Assembly (NCBI GenBank): GCA_030148505.1 | Contig: JASBTI010000009.1 | Location: 248,001-312,000 of the forward strand | Length of the DNA: 64,000 bases | Reading direction: 5' to 3' | Origin: Rhodanobacter sp. | GTDB lineage: Bacteria > Pseudomonadota > Gammaproteobacteria > Xanthomonadales > Rhodanobacteraceae | Part shown: piece after piece, positions 56,501 through 64,000 of the stretch | How the letters are laid out: every line of letters begins with the position of its first letter | Position numbering within the stretch: position 1 is the first letter of the stretch | Position numbers and translations under genes: made by a program | The notes under the pieces: generated by a model | What the model saw: the letters and a program-made list of their open reading frames with translations, nothing else | Database searches by the model: none | What the model was told of the DNA's origin: nothing

Positions 56501-57692
56501 GCAACGCTGGTATACCGCCATTGGCGAGCTATCGGACAGCGTGATTGCCATATCCAAGGCGGTGGCGGCCGAATACGGTGAATGGCTCGACATCAACCAA
56601 CCGGGACGCAGCGATTCATTGCGCATCGATTATTTCCATCTGGGCGCGGATATCGAATCCAGTACTCCGACGCAGGGCATTGACGAAAAGACCCGTGGCG
56701 AGATCGCCTCTCTGACTGATCGTCCATCATGGCTCATGGTCGGCACGGTGGAGCCACGCAAGGGGCATGCGCAGGCTTTGGATGCATTCGAGCAGCTTTG
56801 GGCTGAGGGTCTCGACGTCGTCCTGGTTGTGGTCGGGAAGCGAGGTTGGCGAGTGGATGAGCTAGCCAACCGCTTAAGTTCGCATGTCGAGCTTGGGCGT
56901 CGTTTGTTCTGGTTCGAAGGAATCAGCGATGAAGCACTCGAAGCCGTCTACGAAAATGTGTCCATGCTGTTGGCCGCATCCATGGGGGAAGGTTTTGGCT
57001 TGCCCTTGGTGGAGGCTGCACGTCACCGCCTGCCGGTGCTGGCGCGAGATATACCCGTATTTCGTGAAGTGGCCGGAGCTGGTGCGATGTACTTCGTCGC
57101 CGATTCCGCAGATATGCTCGCCGATGCATTACGCGATGCGATGGAGCGACTGGGTAGTGGCCGATGCCCCGATCCACAGGTGATTGAAGTGCTTTCCTGG
57201 GCCCAGAGCACAAAGCGTTTGCTGAGAGCCATCGAGGGTGATTCCGAGGTTCTCACGTGGCAGCTGGGCAAACGCCTCCTGTTTCCAGCAGGTCATGCGC
57301 GGCTGCACTCCCAGGTAGGATCGCTCGACGATGATCTGTTGTCGACTACGTCGATGGACGGATATCTGGTATTTGGCCCCTATGTGGCATTGCCAGCAGG
57401 TAGTTACACCTTGCGTCTACTGGGTAGTGTGGAGAGTCCGTCCCAGGCGAACTTCGATGTGGTTGCCGAACGCGGTCAGAAGGAATTGATACCGGCTTCC
57501 ACTCTTGAAAACGAGGTGCAACCTGGCGTTATTGCGGAGCGAGAGCTTTATCTGGACCGAGCTGTCCAGGATATGGAGGTGCGGCTATGGGTGGATGCCG
57601 GGGCTCAATTGCATTTCAGGGCGCTTGAGATACAGGTCACGGATGTCTCGATCACCCCACTGCCGACGCCAAGCCTGGAAAGCATGATTTGA
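53520..57692 (+). CDS. Giant three-domain glycosyltransferase with C-terminal beta-sandwich
   Basis: The 1390-residue protein has three GT4-like domains. The first (1 to about 395) contains VMYTGGIDHRKNIDGLIRAF and SWHEGFGLPALEAMACG. The second (about 420-830) starts PRLAFVSPLPPERSGIADYS and holds TRGETSRAVLDCLAYGVPVV. The third (about 860-1245) has MVGTVEPRKGHAQALDAFEQ and MGEGFGLPLVEAARHR. A beta-sandwich follows (about 1258-1390: GYLVFGPYVALPAGSYTLRL). It starts 20 bases after the methyltransferase gene. It probably builds the repeat unit of the O-chain, as WbdA-type polymerases do. Second-domain catalytic residues are less typical (no E-x7-E in EGFG form). Confidence 0.85.
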   Translation: MRLVLDLQACQTSGSRFRGIGRYSAALAVAMLRQAGEHECWIALNGAFPASVDAVRKDFANLVAPERIRVWNPIGAVEACDPANTGRRRLAEVLREDFMRKLQPDMLHVSSLFEGLEGDAVTSIGGARSPTSAVTLYDLIPLIYQDIYLANPVVRDWYQDKLASLHRARLLLAISESSRREAIDYLQLPAANVVNISSAADPMFRPLQLSADEELALRSKFGLHGSFVMYTGGIDHRKNIDGLIRAFALLPSAVRKQHQLAIVCSVQAEERSRLELLARSIGLRPGQLVMTGFVTDQELVALCNLCKLFVFPSWHEGFGLPALEAMACGAAVIAANTSSLPEVIGREDALFDPRNDSRMAAAMYQSLTDEAFRLDLAAHGPSQASLFSWQESARRALGAMEADFESRRARRTAVSVENVKPRLAFVSPLPPERSGIADYSAELLPALAKYYEIEVITDQQAIEGDTVASRFPKRGVDWFAANAGRYQRVLYQFGNSPFHGHMFKLARDIPGVIVLHDFYLGHILRHLEVSDEIPSPWDQALFQSHGYQALAERYRFGDSEAVVSRYPCSGSVIAAANGVIVHSEFCETLVSTWYGGSATKHIRHVPQLRRSVRSTTDRAGSRMQLGIADDAFVIATFGIINPYKQAHRLIDAWASSELAGREHSVLLLVGEVHDSEYAEMLKRRIAAAGIGPTAIRITGFVESADYERYLQATDVAVQLRTDTRGETSRAVLDCLAYGVPVVINAHGSAAELPDGVVLKIADEFTDVELSAGLEALHHETDLREELSRAGIQHVATVLSPKHVAELYRDAIEHFQQTGPRTSLARLVRHVADATTDLVLSESQLREMAATVARYRPIGSIQKQLLVDISVLVITDAKSGIQRVVRSVLGELLANPPAGYRIEPVYADGSGSYRYARRFTCTFLGIPHAPFPDEPIEAGAGDIFLGLDLAAHIVPAMAGYFQEMRKAGVRVHFVLYDLLPALQPQWFPSDLVGHLQRWYTAIGELSDSVIAISKAVAAEYGEWLDINQPGRSDSLRIDYFHLGADIESSTPTQGIDEKTRGEIASLTDRPSWLMVGTVEPRKGHAQALDAFEQLWAEGLDVVLVVVGKRGWRVDELANRLSSHVELGRRLFWFEGISDEALEAVYENVSMLLAASMGEGFGLPLVEAARHRLPVLARDIPVFREVAGAGAMYFVADSADMLADALRDAMERLGSGRCPDPQVIEVLSWAQSTKRLLRAIEGDSEVLTWQLGKRLLFPAGHARLHSQVGSLDDDLLSTTSMDGYLVFGPYVALPAGSYTLRLLGSVESPSQANFDVVAERGQKELIPASTLENEVQPGVIAERELYLDRAVQDMEVRLWVDAGAQLHFRALEIQVTDVSITPLPTPSLESMI

Positions 57693-57881
57693 GCTTGGGT
57701 GAGGCTTATCAGTACCTTCCGGCTTCGTCACGCGACTCCCGTCCCCTGTGGTTAAGCCTTCTCTCATCTCGGAATATCCAAACGAATTTCTGATCGCGGA
57801 TCCAGCTTTCACCGAGATGACAGCGTATACGGTCGAGACCTTTCCTCCAGTTATCCACAAACGACAGAGGATAATCAATTT
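57693..57881. other. Intergenic region before the frameshifted lipoprotein
   Basis: 189 bases, more AT-rich at the right end. GATAAT (57869-57874) may be a -10 box; GAGG just before it could serve as ribosome site for the lipoprotein. No gene or terminator hairpin was recognised. Confidence 0.4.
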
Positions 57882-58417
57882 ATGACTTCATCCATCAAGC
57901 GCTTGGCCACGTTGGCACCGTTCTTCTTGCTGGCTGCCTTGTCGGCATGCGGCAGTAACAAAAACGGCACGAATGCTACCGCAAGTAATAGCCATCCCGC
58001 GATGACGGAGGTCGCCCACATCAGGGCTCCGACAGTCGAGTGGGTTCGCTCGTGGGCACCAAGGACCCTGCCAGAGGCCTCATAAGCGACCAGCGCGGTG
58101 GCGTACTCATGTACGGGCCGTACATCGCGATTCAGCCTGGCAAATACCAGGTCGTCATTCGCGGTCAGTACGTTGCTCCTGCACCAACGGCATCCATGAC
58201 GCTCGATGTGGTGCATGACAAAGGCAAAACGACCCTCTTCACGACATTGATTGTCAAGCCGGAAGATCAAGCGCAAGGTGTTCTGGCTACACTGGATTTC
58301 GAAGCCTCCAATGGAGCGGCGGATCTGGAGGTGCGCGCCATTGTTCCCGCCAGGCGGATGCTACGATCAGCGGTTATAGCATCTACAAATTTCAGTGAAG
58401 CAATACATTGGCGATGA
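57882..58417 (+). pseudogene. Lipoprotein with a GT-linked beta-sandwich domain, frameshifted
   Basis: The first frame has a lipoprotein signal (APFFLLAALSACGSNKNG, lipobox LSAC) and runs to HIRAPTVEWVRS; it then goes out of phase and stops at 58085. The frame one base back continues LVGTKDPARGLISDQRGGVL, then MYGPYIAIQPGKYQVVIRGQ, and ends at 58417. Restoring one base near 58050 gives about 178 residues. This domain aligns with the C-terminal beta-sandwich of the preceding glycosyltransferase (GPYxA.. G.Y, DVV, LEVR). It may be a real mutation, a sequencing error or a programmed shift. Confidence 0.75.
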
Positions 58418-58436
58418 TTACTTTGGAAATAATTGA

Positions 58437-59471
<1,035 letters not shown>

Positions 59472-59472
59472 G

Positions 59473-60375
59473 GTGGGGCGTCCACGCGCACTTTTGACCG
59501 GTCGGAACGGGTTCACCGGCAGGTATGTCGGCGCCGAACTGGAGGCGGCCGGTTACGAAGTCGTCGGCCTGAGTGACCGCCAGGAGCCTGTCGACACTGG
59601 CTCGATCACCGTCAACCTGCTTGATCGCGAGGCGGTGCTTGCGGCGGTGGCCGCGGTTCAGCCCGAAGTGGTGCTGCATCTGGCGGCGATTTCGTTCGTT
59701 GCCCACGGTGATGTGGATGAGATCTACCGTGTCAACGTCGTCGGCACCCGCAACCTGCTCGATGCATTGGCAAAGCTTGTACAGAAGCCAAGGATTGTGG
59801 TGCTCGCCAGCAGCGCCAACGTCTACGGCAACGCCGAGGTCGAGCCGATCACCGAGGACACCCCGCCGGCGCCGGCGAACGACTACGCAGTGAGCAAGCT
59901 GTCCATGGAGTACATGGCCAGATTATGGATGGATCGGCTGCCCATCGTGATCACTCGGCCGTTCAACTACACCGGCGTGGGCCAGTCAGAACAGTTCCTG
60001 ATTCCCAAGATTGTCAGCCATTTTCGGCGCGGCGAGAAGGTGATCGAGCTAGGGAACACCGGTGTGGCACGCGACTTTGGCGATGTCCGGGATGTTGCGA
60101 GGGCGTACGCGGCGATTGTGCAGGCATCCCCGGTAGGCGAGACCCTGAATATTTGTACTGGCGTTGGGCACTCGCTGGGTGATGTGCTCGACATGATGGC
60201 CACCATTGCTGGGTATCCGATTGCGGTACGTGTCAATCCAGCTTTTGTAAGAAGCAAGGAAGTGGCGCGGCTCGTTGGATCGCCCGCCAGGCTTGGCGAG
60301 CTTGCGGGGTGGCATGCGCAGCACACGCTACCGCAGACGCTTGCTTGGCTTTATGCAAGCACGGTGGGGCGATGA
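59473..60375 (+). CDS. rmd: GDP-6-deoxy-4-keto-D-mannose reductase (Rmd type)
   Basis: The 300-residue reductase begins at a GTG (59473) one base after the gmd stop; an earlier TTG would overlap gmd. It has ALLTGRNGFTGRYVGAELEA, then LLDREAVLAAVAAVQPEV, HLAAISFVAHGDVDEIY and YAVSKLSMEYMARLW. It resembles Rmd, which makes GDP-D-rhamnose, more than fucose synthase. The neighbouring gmd and ABC export suggest a D-rhamnose-containing chain. Stereochemistry is inferred. Confidence 0.85.
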   Translation: MGRPRALLTGRNGFTGRYVGAELEAAGYEVVGLSDRQEPVDTGSITVNLLDREAVLAAVAAVQPEVVLHLAAISFVAHGDVDEIYRVNVVGTRNLLDALAKLVQKPRIVVLASSANVYGNAEVEPITEDTPPAPANDYAVSKLSMEYMARLWMDRLPIVITRPFNYTGVGQSEQFLIPKIVSHFRRGEKVIELGNTGVARDFGDVRDVARAYAAIVQASPVGETLNICTGVGHSLGDVLDMMATIAGYPIAVRVNPAFVRSKEVARLVGSPARLGELAGWHAQHTLPQTLAWLYASTVGR

Positions 60376-60445
60376 TGCGGCATTGCCGGCGCAGGATTTC
60401 GCTTGCAACACCATTTACTAGCGGACTCAGGGAAACCATCTGATC

Positions 60446-61786
60446 ATGAAGTGTTTCAAGGCGTACGACATTCGCGGACGAGTCCCGGACGAATTGAACG
60501 AAGATATTGCGTACTGCATTGGACGTGCATTCGCCGAGCGTCTGCGGCCTGATGAAGTTGTTGTTGGCCGCGATGTCAGGTTGGACAGTCCTCTACTTGC
60601 TGCCGCGGTCACACGTGGCCTGACGGATGCCGGCGTTTCGGTGATTGATATCGGGCTGTGCGGTACCGAGGAGGTTTATTTCCAGACCGCGAATCGTGGT
60701 GTTGGCGGCGGCATCATGGTAACGGCCAGCCACAATCCCATGGACTACAACGGCATGAAGCTGGTGCGCGAAGGTTCACGACCAGTCAGTGGCGATACGG
60801 GCCTGCGTGATATCGAGACGTTGGCCGAGTCAGGCAAGTTCTCATCTGCGCAAAGGAAGGGGGTTGTGCTTGTGGATGCCGACAAGTCGGCCTATATCGA
60901 GCATCTGTTGGGTTACGTCGATCGCGCAGTCTTGCGTCCCCTAAAGATTGTTGTCAACGCAGGCAACGGCGGTGCCGGGCTAGTGATTGACCAACTCGAT
61001 GAATATCTTCCGTTCGAGTTTATTCGCATCCACCACGAGCCAAATGGCAGTTTTCCGCACGGAATACCCAATCCGCTATTGCCAGAAAATCGTGCCGCCA
61101 CGGCTGAGGCGGTTCGCGCGCACGGTGCGGATTTTGGTATTGCCTGGGATGGCGATTTCGACCGCTGCTTTTTCTTCGACGCCGAAGGACAATTCATCGA
61201 AGGCTACTATCTGGTCGGCCTGCTAGCGGCTCAGCTGTTGGAGAAGTCGCCGGGCGGGAAGATCGTCCACGATCCGCGATTGACCTGGAACACAATGGAC
61301 ATGGTCACGGCTGCGGGTGGGGTGCCAGTTCTCAGCAAGACCGGCCATGCCTTTATCAAGGAACGCATGCGGTTGGAGGATGCCGCCTACGGCGGCGAGA
61401 TGAGCGCCCACCATTACTTCCGGGACTTCGCCTATTGCGATTCCGGCATGATTCCTTGGTTGTTGATTGCCGAGCGCATCAGCAGCATGGGCGTGCCGCT
61501 GGCACAGATGGTGGAGCGGCGCATCGCCGCCTATCCATGTAGCGGCGAGATTAACTTCAAGGTGGGTGACGCGGCTGCCGTGGTGCAGCGACTGCATGAT
61601 CACTATGCGGCGCAGGCGATCATGGAAGATCGGACCGACGGTCTGACGCTCGAGTTTGAGCAGTGGCGCTTCAATGTGCGGTCTTCCAACACAGAGCCGC
61701 TGCTCCGACTGAACATCGAAACACGCGCAGACACAGCACTGCTGCATTCCAGGACGTTGGAGTTGCGTAGTCTAATTGTCGGTTGA
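60446..61786 (+). CDS. manB: Phosphomannomutase (ManB/CpsG type)
   Basis: The 446-residue mutase has [20 protein letters not shown], then the phosphoserine loop [19 protein letters not shown] and the metal loop [19 protein letters not shown]. The substrate loop is [19 protein letters not shown], followed by [18 protein letters not shown]. It supplies mannose-1-phosphate for GDP-mannose. It lies 70 bases after rmd on the same strand, so gmd-rmd-manB likely form one unit. Confidence 0.95.
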   Translation: MKCFKAYDIRGRVPDELNEDIAYCIGRAFAERLRPDEVVVGRDVRLDSPLLAAAVTRGLTDAGVSVIDIGLCGTEEVYFQTANRGVGGGIMVTASHNPMDYNGMKLVREGSRPVSGDTGLRDIETLAESGKFSSAQRKGVVLVDADKSAYIEHLLGYVDRAVLRPLKIVVNAGNGGAGLVIDQLDEYLPFEFIRIHHEPNGSFPHGIPNPLLPENRAATAEAVRAHGADFGIAWDGDFDRCFFFDAEGQFIEGYYLVGLLAAQLLEKSPGGKIVHDPRLTWNTMDMVTAAGGVPVLSKTGHAFIKERMRLEDAAYGGEMSAHHYFRDFAYCDSGMIPWLLIAERISSMGVPLAQMVERRIAAYPCSGEINFKVGDAAAVVQRLHDHYAAQAIMEDRTDGLTLEFEQWRFNVRSSNTEPLLRLNIETRADTALLHSRTLELRSLIVG

Positions 61787-61787
61787 T

Positions 61788-61819
61788 ACGGACAGGGGCC
61801 ATTATTGGTCCCTGTCCGT
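61788..61819. terminator. Long hairpin between manB and a convergent lipoprotein gene
   Basis: ACGGACAGGG (61788-61797) pairs with CCCTGTCCGT (61810-61819), with CCA/TGG extending the stem. It begins two bases after the manB stop and ends eight bases before the convergent lipoprotein stop, so it may terminate both. There is no T-run. Confidence 0.65.
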
Positions 61820-61827
61820 GAAGGCAA

Positions 61828-62415
61828 TCACTTTGCGGGGAGGGTAGCCAGTGGCTTGCCGTCCGTGCCACAGACCTTGCTGACATCGTTTACATTGCAG
61901 CTCAGGAATGGGCCTACAACCATCGGCTTGGTACCCAAAGAATCGAACCATGCAACTTGCTCCTGTACCGGCAACAACTGCACGCTGTAGTTGAGCGTCT
62001 TGTCAATCGGCAGCAAAATAGTCACTTGCGCGGAGCTGCCTGGAGCGATGACCGGAATATTGGCCCTAGCAAGGTCATTTTCGATGACCTTGCCGTCCGC
62101 GGCCACGCTATGCGCGCCCAAGTGCACGGGATATTTGCCTGTCGAACTTAAAGCCACTTTGCCGCTATTGCCCAAGTCAACTGTCACAACGATGTCTTTG
62201 CCGTCTGGGCTGACCGACGCCAAACCCTGCTGCGAAAGCTGGACGTTCACCTGATCCGCGGTCAGTGCCTGATTCATGCCTGAGGCCGCAGCAGGTGATG
62301 GCGCGGTCTCAGGAGCGGCCTGCTGCGTGCTGGCGGTATCCTGGCCAGAGCTGCATGCTGCGAGCGTAAGGGCTGAGCAAATGGCCAAGCCAAGCAGCGA
62401 AAAACGTATTTGCAT
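61828..62415 (-). CDS. Lipoprotein of unknown function
   Basis: The 195-residue product has a lipoprotein signal (LLGLAICSALTLAACSSGQD, with the modified cysteine in LAAC). A Ser/Ala/Pro-rich linker follows, then a probable beta domain (GKDIVVTVDLGNSGKVALSS, then IPVIAPGSSAQVTILLPIDK). The C-terminal part includes CNVNDVSKVCGTDGKPLA, with two cysteines that could pair. It lies within the polysaccharide locus on the opposite strand. No named family is recognised; a role with surface sugars is only suggested by position. Confidence 0.75.
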   Translation of the reverse strand: MQIRFSLLGLAICSALTLAACSSGQDTASTQQAAPETAPSPAAASGMNQALTADQVNVQLSQQGLASVSPDGKDIVVTVDLGNSGKVALSSTGKYPVHLGAHSVAADGKVIENDLARANIPVIAPGSSAQVTILLPIDKTLNYSVQLLPVQEQVAWFDSLGTKPMVVGPFLSCNVNDVSKVCGTDGKPLATLPAK

Positions 62416-62502
62416 GTCAGTTCCTTGTGTAAAAGATTGCGTAAACTAGAGGTGGCTGCGCACATTCCGAAAACATTAACGGGTAGAGCTCTACTGACAA
62501 TT

Positions 62503-63204
62503 TCAACAACCTAATAGAAAAATTACCGATTCACCTGTGCCCGCTTTCAATATAAGGCGACCTGCAGCGAATTGGACAAGGGTTGGCCAGCCGCGGAGCC
62601 CTACGTCAAAAATCCTGGATTTTCTCGGTGGATAGGGGAAGTCGTAAAGTCCATCCGCCGCTTCTTTTAGCACCAGGAAGCCCTGCTCCGCGAAAAATGA
62701 ACGCCATTCTGCATGGCCTTTCAGATTAATGTGGGTAGGGTCGCTGAGCGCGAGCCACGACCTTCCCTTGACTTTGGAAGCCCAGCCCGAAGCATCAGGC
62801 GTCACGATCAAAAGGCGGCTTCCGGGCTTGAGAATGCGCTTAAATTCTGCCAACACTGCAACCAATCTTTCATCTTCGATGTGCTCTACGACATGGATCG
62901 AAACGATGCCAGAATAACTAGCGGTCGGAATCTCTTCGAGCGATTGAAAGACCGTAGAAGTGGGGCAATTTTGGCGCGAGGCAGACGCTGCCCACTCGCT
63001 TGCCTCGACACCAGCTGCGGTACGATCCCGACCTAGACGCTTAAGCAAATGCCCCATCCCGCAACCAAAATCCAAAACCGGACCTGTAGGAAGATATCGG
63101 CGGACGAGGCGTTGGTAAAGAGCAAGGGCGGGACGATCGCGATCTTGCTGGTTTCCCTGATAATAGGAGTCATCGTAGTCAAGTGCGGGTTTCCGTTTAC
63201 TCAT
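62503..63204 (-). CDS. Class I SAM-dependent methyltransferase
   Basis: The 233-residue protein has the SAM motif GPVLDFGCGMGHLLKRLGRD, then YSGIVSIHVVEHIEDERLVA and EFKRILKPGSRLLIVTPDAS. It is the UbiG/Methyltransf_11-like type common in polysaccharide clusters. The start MSKRKPALDYDDSYYQG is like small envelope methyltransferases. It is divergent from the O-antigen genes and follows a partial glycosyltransferase on the same strand. The substrate is unknown. Confidence 0.85.
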   Translation of the reverse strand: MSKRKPALDYDDSYYQGNQQDRDRPALALYQRLVRRYLPTGPVLDFGCGMGHLLKRLGRDRTAAGVEASEWAASASRQNCPTSTVFQSLEEIPTASYSGIVSIHVVEHIEDERLVAVLAEFKRILKPGSRLLIVTPDASGWASKVKGRSWLALSDPTHINLKGHAEWRSFFAEQGFLVLKEAADGLYDFPYPPRKSRIFDVGLRGWPTLVQFAAGRLILKAGTGESVIFLLGC

Positions 63205-63338
63205 TAATCATCATCCCCTCGATGGCAACTTATCTGAATTTAAGTGTAAGCATATAAGTTTACATCTGTCTTCTTTCATGAATAGATTGACTATAAAAAT
63301 GCATTTTTGAAGCTATGGTCGCCGCGTGATGTCTATTT

Positions 63339-64000
63339 CTACTGGGGCTCTTTGGTGTCGATGAGCGACAAATATCTTTGAATAAAAGCCCTGTTGGAAA
63401 ATACTTCTATCGCCGCGAGGCGTACATCGGCGCGCTCGCGGCGCGAGTCGGCTGAAACGACCTCAATGATTGCTGCTGCGAGCTCTTCAGCGTCACCCGC
63501 TGGGGCGAGTCGACCGACACCGGTTAGCTGAACGGGTACCCGGACGCCGCGCATGTCGCTTGCGACCACGGGAACTCCAGCCAGCATTGCCTCGACCTGC
63601 ACCATCCCGAATGCCTCATAGGCGTTGACACTAGGCAGTACGAAAATATCCAGACGTGCATAGAACTTCGGGAGGTCAGCTTCCTCTATGCGGCCAAGCA
63701 GTTCAACACGCTTGCCGAGACCTTCGATGCGAGATTTGAGTTGTGGATAGATCGAGCCGCCAGCCACGGCCTTGTAGTCGCCACCCAGCAGCAATCGTGC
63801 ATTCGGATAGGTCATAAGGATACGTTCAAAGGCGCTGAGAAGGACATCAATACCCTTCTCAGCTACAAAACGACCGAGAAATCCTACAACTGGGAAGTCC
63901 CCGTGGTCGCCGAGCCTGGATGCACTGGGTAGCCCGATGTCCTTGATAGGGGCGTAACCCTCGACAACTGAGCCGCTATTGTTGCTAAGAAGGCTCGAGC
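63339..64000 (-). CDS. Group 1 glycosyltransferase, C-terminal part (runs off the right edge)
   Basis: The frame continues beyond 64000 without a start. Visible segments are VGFLGRFVAEKGIDVLLSAF, then YPNARLLLGGDYKAVAGGS, FVLPSVNAYEAFGMVQVEAM and LAGVPVVASDMRGVRVPVQL. This is a GT4 nucleotide-sugar domain with an E-x7-E motif. An internal ATG at 63815 is not the true start because the upstream 60 codons align with the family. 134 bases separate it from the methyltransferase. It is part of the same surface-polysaccharide region. Confidence 0.85.
   Translation of the reverse strand, partial: SSLLSNNSGSVVEGYAPIKDIGLPSASRLGDHGDFPVVGFLGRFVAEKGIDVLLSAFERILMTYPNARLLLGGDYKAVAGGSIYPQLKSRIEGLGKRVELLGRIEEADLPKFYARLDIFVLPSVNAYEAFGMVQVEAMLAGVPVVASDMRGVRVPVQLTGVGRLAPAGDAEELAAAIIEVVSADSRRERADVRLAAIEVFSNRAFIQRYLSLIDTKEPQ

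Overview
The window is GC-rich and densely packed. It looks like a chromosome of a gammaproteobacterium in the Xanthomonadales (Rhodanobacter/Dyella/Xanthomonas relatives). The evidence is a variable O-antigen block beginning right after a metB-type gene, rml genes in the order rmlB-A-C-D next to a xanB-type gene, a scattered glycolysis cluster with class I aldolase, and an Fnr-type cbb3 oxidase operon. No rRNA, tRNA, CRISPR array, prophage or intact insertion sequence was seen.

Left part (1-16.7 kb): respiration under low oxygen. After the tail of a hemolysin III gene come ubiV and ubiU (oxygen-independent ubiquinone hydroxylation), a divergent 110-residue four-cysteine protein, ubiD, a TyrA-like dehydrogenase and a large PLP-dependent decarboxylase. 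These are followed by tpx, a group III truncated haemoglobin and ccoN-O-Q-P-(small membrane protein)-I-S on the minus strand. Fnr/Anr-type boxes lie between ubiU and the four-cysteine gene, upstream of ccoN, and (weaker) between the decarboxylase and tpx.

Middle (14.6-38.8 kb): central carbon metabolism (gap, pyk, class I fba, tkt, pgk). Interleaved are a BigR/SqrR-like two-cysteine regulator with a DUF2892 membrane protein, an RND efflux pair plus OsmC, a decayed S1/P1 nuclease, two tandem beta-barrel outer-membrane paralogues, maiA, pilU with a divergent lipoprotein/coiled-coil pair, cystathionine beta-synthase and glmS.

Right part (38.9-64 kb): cell-surface polysaccharide. It holds an ArnT/PMT-type transferase, a xanB-type GDP-mannose gene and rmlDCAB (dTDP-L-rhamnose). 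After a damaged HigBA-like toxin-antitoxin pair and metB comes an ABC-transporter-dependent O-antigen locus: glycosyltransferase, wzm, wzt with a C-terminal sugar-binding domain, an FkbM methyltransferase fused to a long coiled coil, and a 1390-residue protein with three glycosyltransferase domains. A frameshifted lipoprotein, gmd, rmd and manB (GDP-D-rhamnose route), another lipoprotein, a methyltransferase and a partial glycosyltransferase complete it.

The main proposal is that wzm-wzt-(methyltransferase+coiled coil)-(multi-domain polymerase) is a counterpart of the enterobacterial wzm-wzt-wbdD-wbdA module. There a capping enzyme on a coiled-coil ruler sets chain length and Wzt recognises the cap. 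Here the capping enzyme would be FkbM-type, and its coil carries a recent-looking 46-residue tandem duplication. The last glycosyltransferase domain is followed by a beta-sandwich domain that is also found in the adjacent broken lipoprotein.
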